DNA of 6,426 nt from Sva-07 sp031398325 (lineage in GTDB: Bacteria; Actinomycetota; Acidimicrobiia; Acidimicrobiales; Ilumatobacteraceae), in the NCBI GenBank assembly GCA_031398325.1, contig JANNNB010000209.1:1-6426 (forward strand), in the 5' to 3' direction. How positions within the stretch are numbered: position 1 is the stretch's first letter; every line of letters starts with the position of its first letter. The translations under genes were made by a program, and so were the position numbers. This document shows, in pieces, positions 5,238 to 6,426 of this stretch. The notes under the pieces were generated by a model. That model did no database searches. It was given only the letters and a program-made list of their open reading frames with translations, and was not told the origin of the DNA.

Positions 5238-5909
5238 CCAGCGGGAATAGACGAAGGATTCGTCGTCGACGAGCAACTGCTGCAGGCCGAACCGGTGGGC
5301 GTGGTCGGGGCCTCCGGCGGACAATCGCATTCCGGTCCCGCCGACGGTCAGCGGAGCTGTCGTCACGTTGATCTCGTCGATCAGATCCGCCGCGAACAGC
5401 GCTCCGTTGAGCGTCGGCCCACCTTCGGCCTGCACCACGCGTGGCGCGTCACACACGGTGCCGAGCGACGTCAGGGCGGCCTCGAGGTCGACCTGGTCCT
5501 CGCCGGCGCGGACCACGTCGATCCCACTCGGGATGTCCGCTCGGGCGGTGGTGATGACGAACCCTGCTCCTGACGTGAACAGCGGTGTGGATGCATCGAT
5601 CCGACCGCTCGCGGTCACCACCCCGATCCGGAGCCCGGTTCGGCGTGGCGGTCCATAGCCCTCGGCGTTCACGGTGCCGGCGCCCACGATGACCACGTCG
5701 GCCAGCGAGCGAAGTCGGAGCATCACCGCCGAGTCGTTCGCGCTCGACAGCTTCGCCGAGGCTCCGTTGACCACCGTCGACCCATCGATCGAAGCCACCA
5801 TGCACAGCGCGACCCACGGTCGGTCCTGCTGAAGTCCAAGTGGCGCCGCATAGGCCTGCTCGATCGTGACATCCTCGAGCCGTACCGGGCGGCGATCTGT
5901 CTGGCTCAT
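5211..5909 (-). CDS. RibD C-terminal domain (pyrimidine/dihydrofolate reductase-fold) protein
   Basis: This 232-residue protein consists of a single reductase domain related to the C-terminal half of RibD and to dihydrofolate reductase. Visible motifs are VALCMVASIDGSTVVNG at about 33-49 (substrate and NADPH-binding strand), LADVVIVGAGTVNAEGYGPP at 69-88, and VVQAEGGPTLNGAL at 158-171, the glycine-rich NADPH site. The N-terminal zinc deaminase domain of bifunctional RibD is absent, so the protein cannot do both riboflavin steps alone. Stand-alone homologues exist across actinobacteria; mycobacterial Rv2671 is reported to have dihydrofolate reductase activity, so riboflavin and folate roles are both possible. 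The start is ATG 5909 (MSQTDRRPV). A TAGGGT at 5924-5919 could be a -10 but has no -35. The 3' end converges on and overlaps nrdR. Confidence 0.85.
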   Translation of the reverse strand: MSQTDRRPVRLEDVTIEQAYAAPLGLQQDRPWVALCMVASIDGSTVVNGASAKLSSANDSAVMLRLRSLADVVIVGAGTVNAEGYGPPRRTGLRIGVVTASGRIDASTPLFTSGAGFVITTARADIPSGIDVVRAGEDQVDLEAALTSLGTVCDAPRVVQAEGGPTLNGALFAADLIDEINVTTAPLTVGGTGMRLSAGGPDHAHRFGLQQLLVDDESFVYSRWLRRRGGDG

Positions 5910-5991
5910 GCGGATGCGACCCTACGCAACGCGTCGTGGCACTCGTGGCCGCCGCTCCTCGGACGGCTCGACGGGTCTGCGAACATGGTGG

Positions 5992-6426
5992 ATGGCCGCT
6001 GACACCGATACTGCCGACTCCACTCGCACTGCGTTCCGCACGTGTCCGCTCTGCGAGGCGACGTGTGGGCTGGAGATCACCGTCAAGCGTGATGCCCATG
6101 GAAACGAGTCGGTCCAACGCATCCGGGGAGACATGCACGATGTGTTCTCGAAGGGTTTCATCTGCCCCAAAGGCAGCACCTTGAAGCAACTGCACGAAGA
6201 CCCCGACCGACTCCGAACGCCGATGATCAAGCGTGGCGGTGTGCACGTCGAGGCGACGTGGGCGGAGGCCTGGACCGAGATCGAGCGCGGGCTCGGCGGT
6301 GTCGCGGACCGCCACGGCCGCGAATCCATGGCGGTGTACGTGGGAAACCCGTCGGCGCACAGCTTGTCGTCGATGCTGTTCTCCCGCGTGTTGATGACCG
6401 GCCTCGGGACGAGGCACCGGTTCAGC
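5992..6426 (+). CDS. Molybdopterin-dependent oxidoreductase, N-terminal 145 residues (3' truncated by window edge)
   Basis: This is the start of a large catalytic subunit of the DMSO-reductase superfamily (formate dehydrogenase / nitrate reductase type). The Mo-cofactor Fe4S4 domain is clear: Cys18, Cys21 and Cys25 in RTCPLCEATCGLEI, then IRGDMHDVFSKGFICPKG with Cys58 and the conserved Lys60. HEDPDRLRTPMIKRGG and the TWAEAWTEIERGL helix follow, and then the start of the cofactor-binding fold (VYVGNPSAHS). No Tat signal is visible before the cluster, so a cytoplasmic enzyme is likely. The substrate cannot be told from this portion. ATG 5992 gives the compact N-terminus typical of the family; an in-frame ATG at 5914 would add 26 arginine-rich residues and lie almost against the divergent gene. 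The nearest GGTGG abuts the ATG, so the ribosome binding site is unclear. It is divergent from the reductase gene with 82 bases between. Confidence 0.88.
   Translation, partial: MAADTDTADSTRTAFRTCPLCEATCGLEITVKRDAHGNESVQRIRGDMHDVFSKGFICPKGSTLKQLHEDPDRLRTPMIKRGGVHVEATWAEAWTEIERGLGGVADRHGRESMAVYVGNPSAHSLSSMLFSRVLMTGLGTRHRFS

Noticed and set aside
5449..6417. A 322-codon minus-strand frame covering the start of the molybdopterin oxidoreductase.
   Set aside because: The plus-strand frame carries a textbook Fe4S4 cysteine motif, and the 5' part of the reductase gene lies within the same span in another frame. The translation is Arg/His-rich and unstructured.
1..6426. Search for mobile elements, CRISPR arrays, tRNA genes, riboswitches, phage or defence genes.
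   Set aside because: No transposase-like or integrase-like frame, direct-repeat array or cloverleaf was recognised; gene spacing is too tight for large hidden elements. The only gaps over 60 bases are 4129-4308, 4699-4766 and 5910-5991.

Overview
The window looks like chromosomal core-genome DNA from a GC-rich actinobacterium. The base composition, GTG starts and tightly packed genes point that way, as does the block lexA / LysM membrane protein / nrdR, which matches the Mycobacterium arrangement lexA-chiZ-nrdR (Rv2720-Rv2719c-Rv2718c). Protein style suggests a deep branch such as Acidimicrobiia, but that is an impression from memory and not a computed placement. I see no mobile elements, CRISPR arrays, tRNA or rRNA genes.

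Region 1 (1-3472, plus strand) is an operon-like run of four genes: the 3' end of dapF, hflX, an aminotransferase of the DapC type, and a two-pass membrane protein of unknown function. Each gene overlaps the next by four bases (ATGA, GTGA, ATGA). DapC and DapF belong to the same diaminopimelate/lysine pathway, so the run links cell-wall precursor synthesis to the ribosome-rescue GTPase HflX.

Region 2 (3473-5237) is a DNA-damage and dNTP-control block. lexA is on the minus strand. Divergent from it is a small protein with one membrane segment and one C-terminal LysM domain, a candidate SOS cell-division suppressor of the YneA/ChiZ type, followed by nrdR. The 180-base divergent region is packed with GAAC/GTTC half-sites. 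They form two good LexA boxes, a third abutting box-like site over the lexA -35, and further non-standard palindromes. lexA, and perhaps nrdR, appear to be transcribed as leaderless mRNAs.

Region 3 (5211-6426) holds a stand-alone RibD-C-type reductase on the minus strand, whose 3' end overlaps that of nrdR by 27 bases. Divergent from it is the first 145 codons of a molybdopterin, Fe-S oxidoreductase that runs off the window.

Most of the window is ordinary conserved gene content. The most interesting parts are the architecture of the lexA/LysM control region and the uncharacterised membrane protein at the end of the dap operon.
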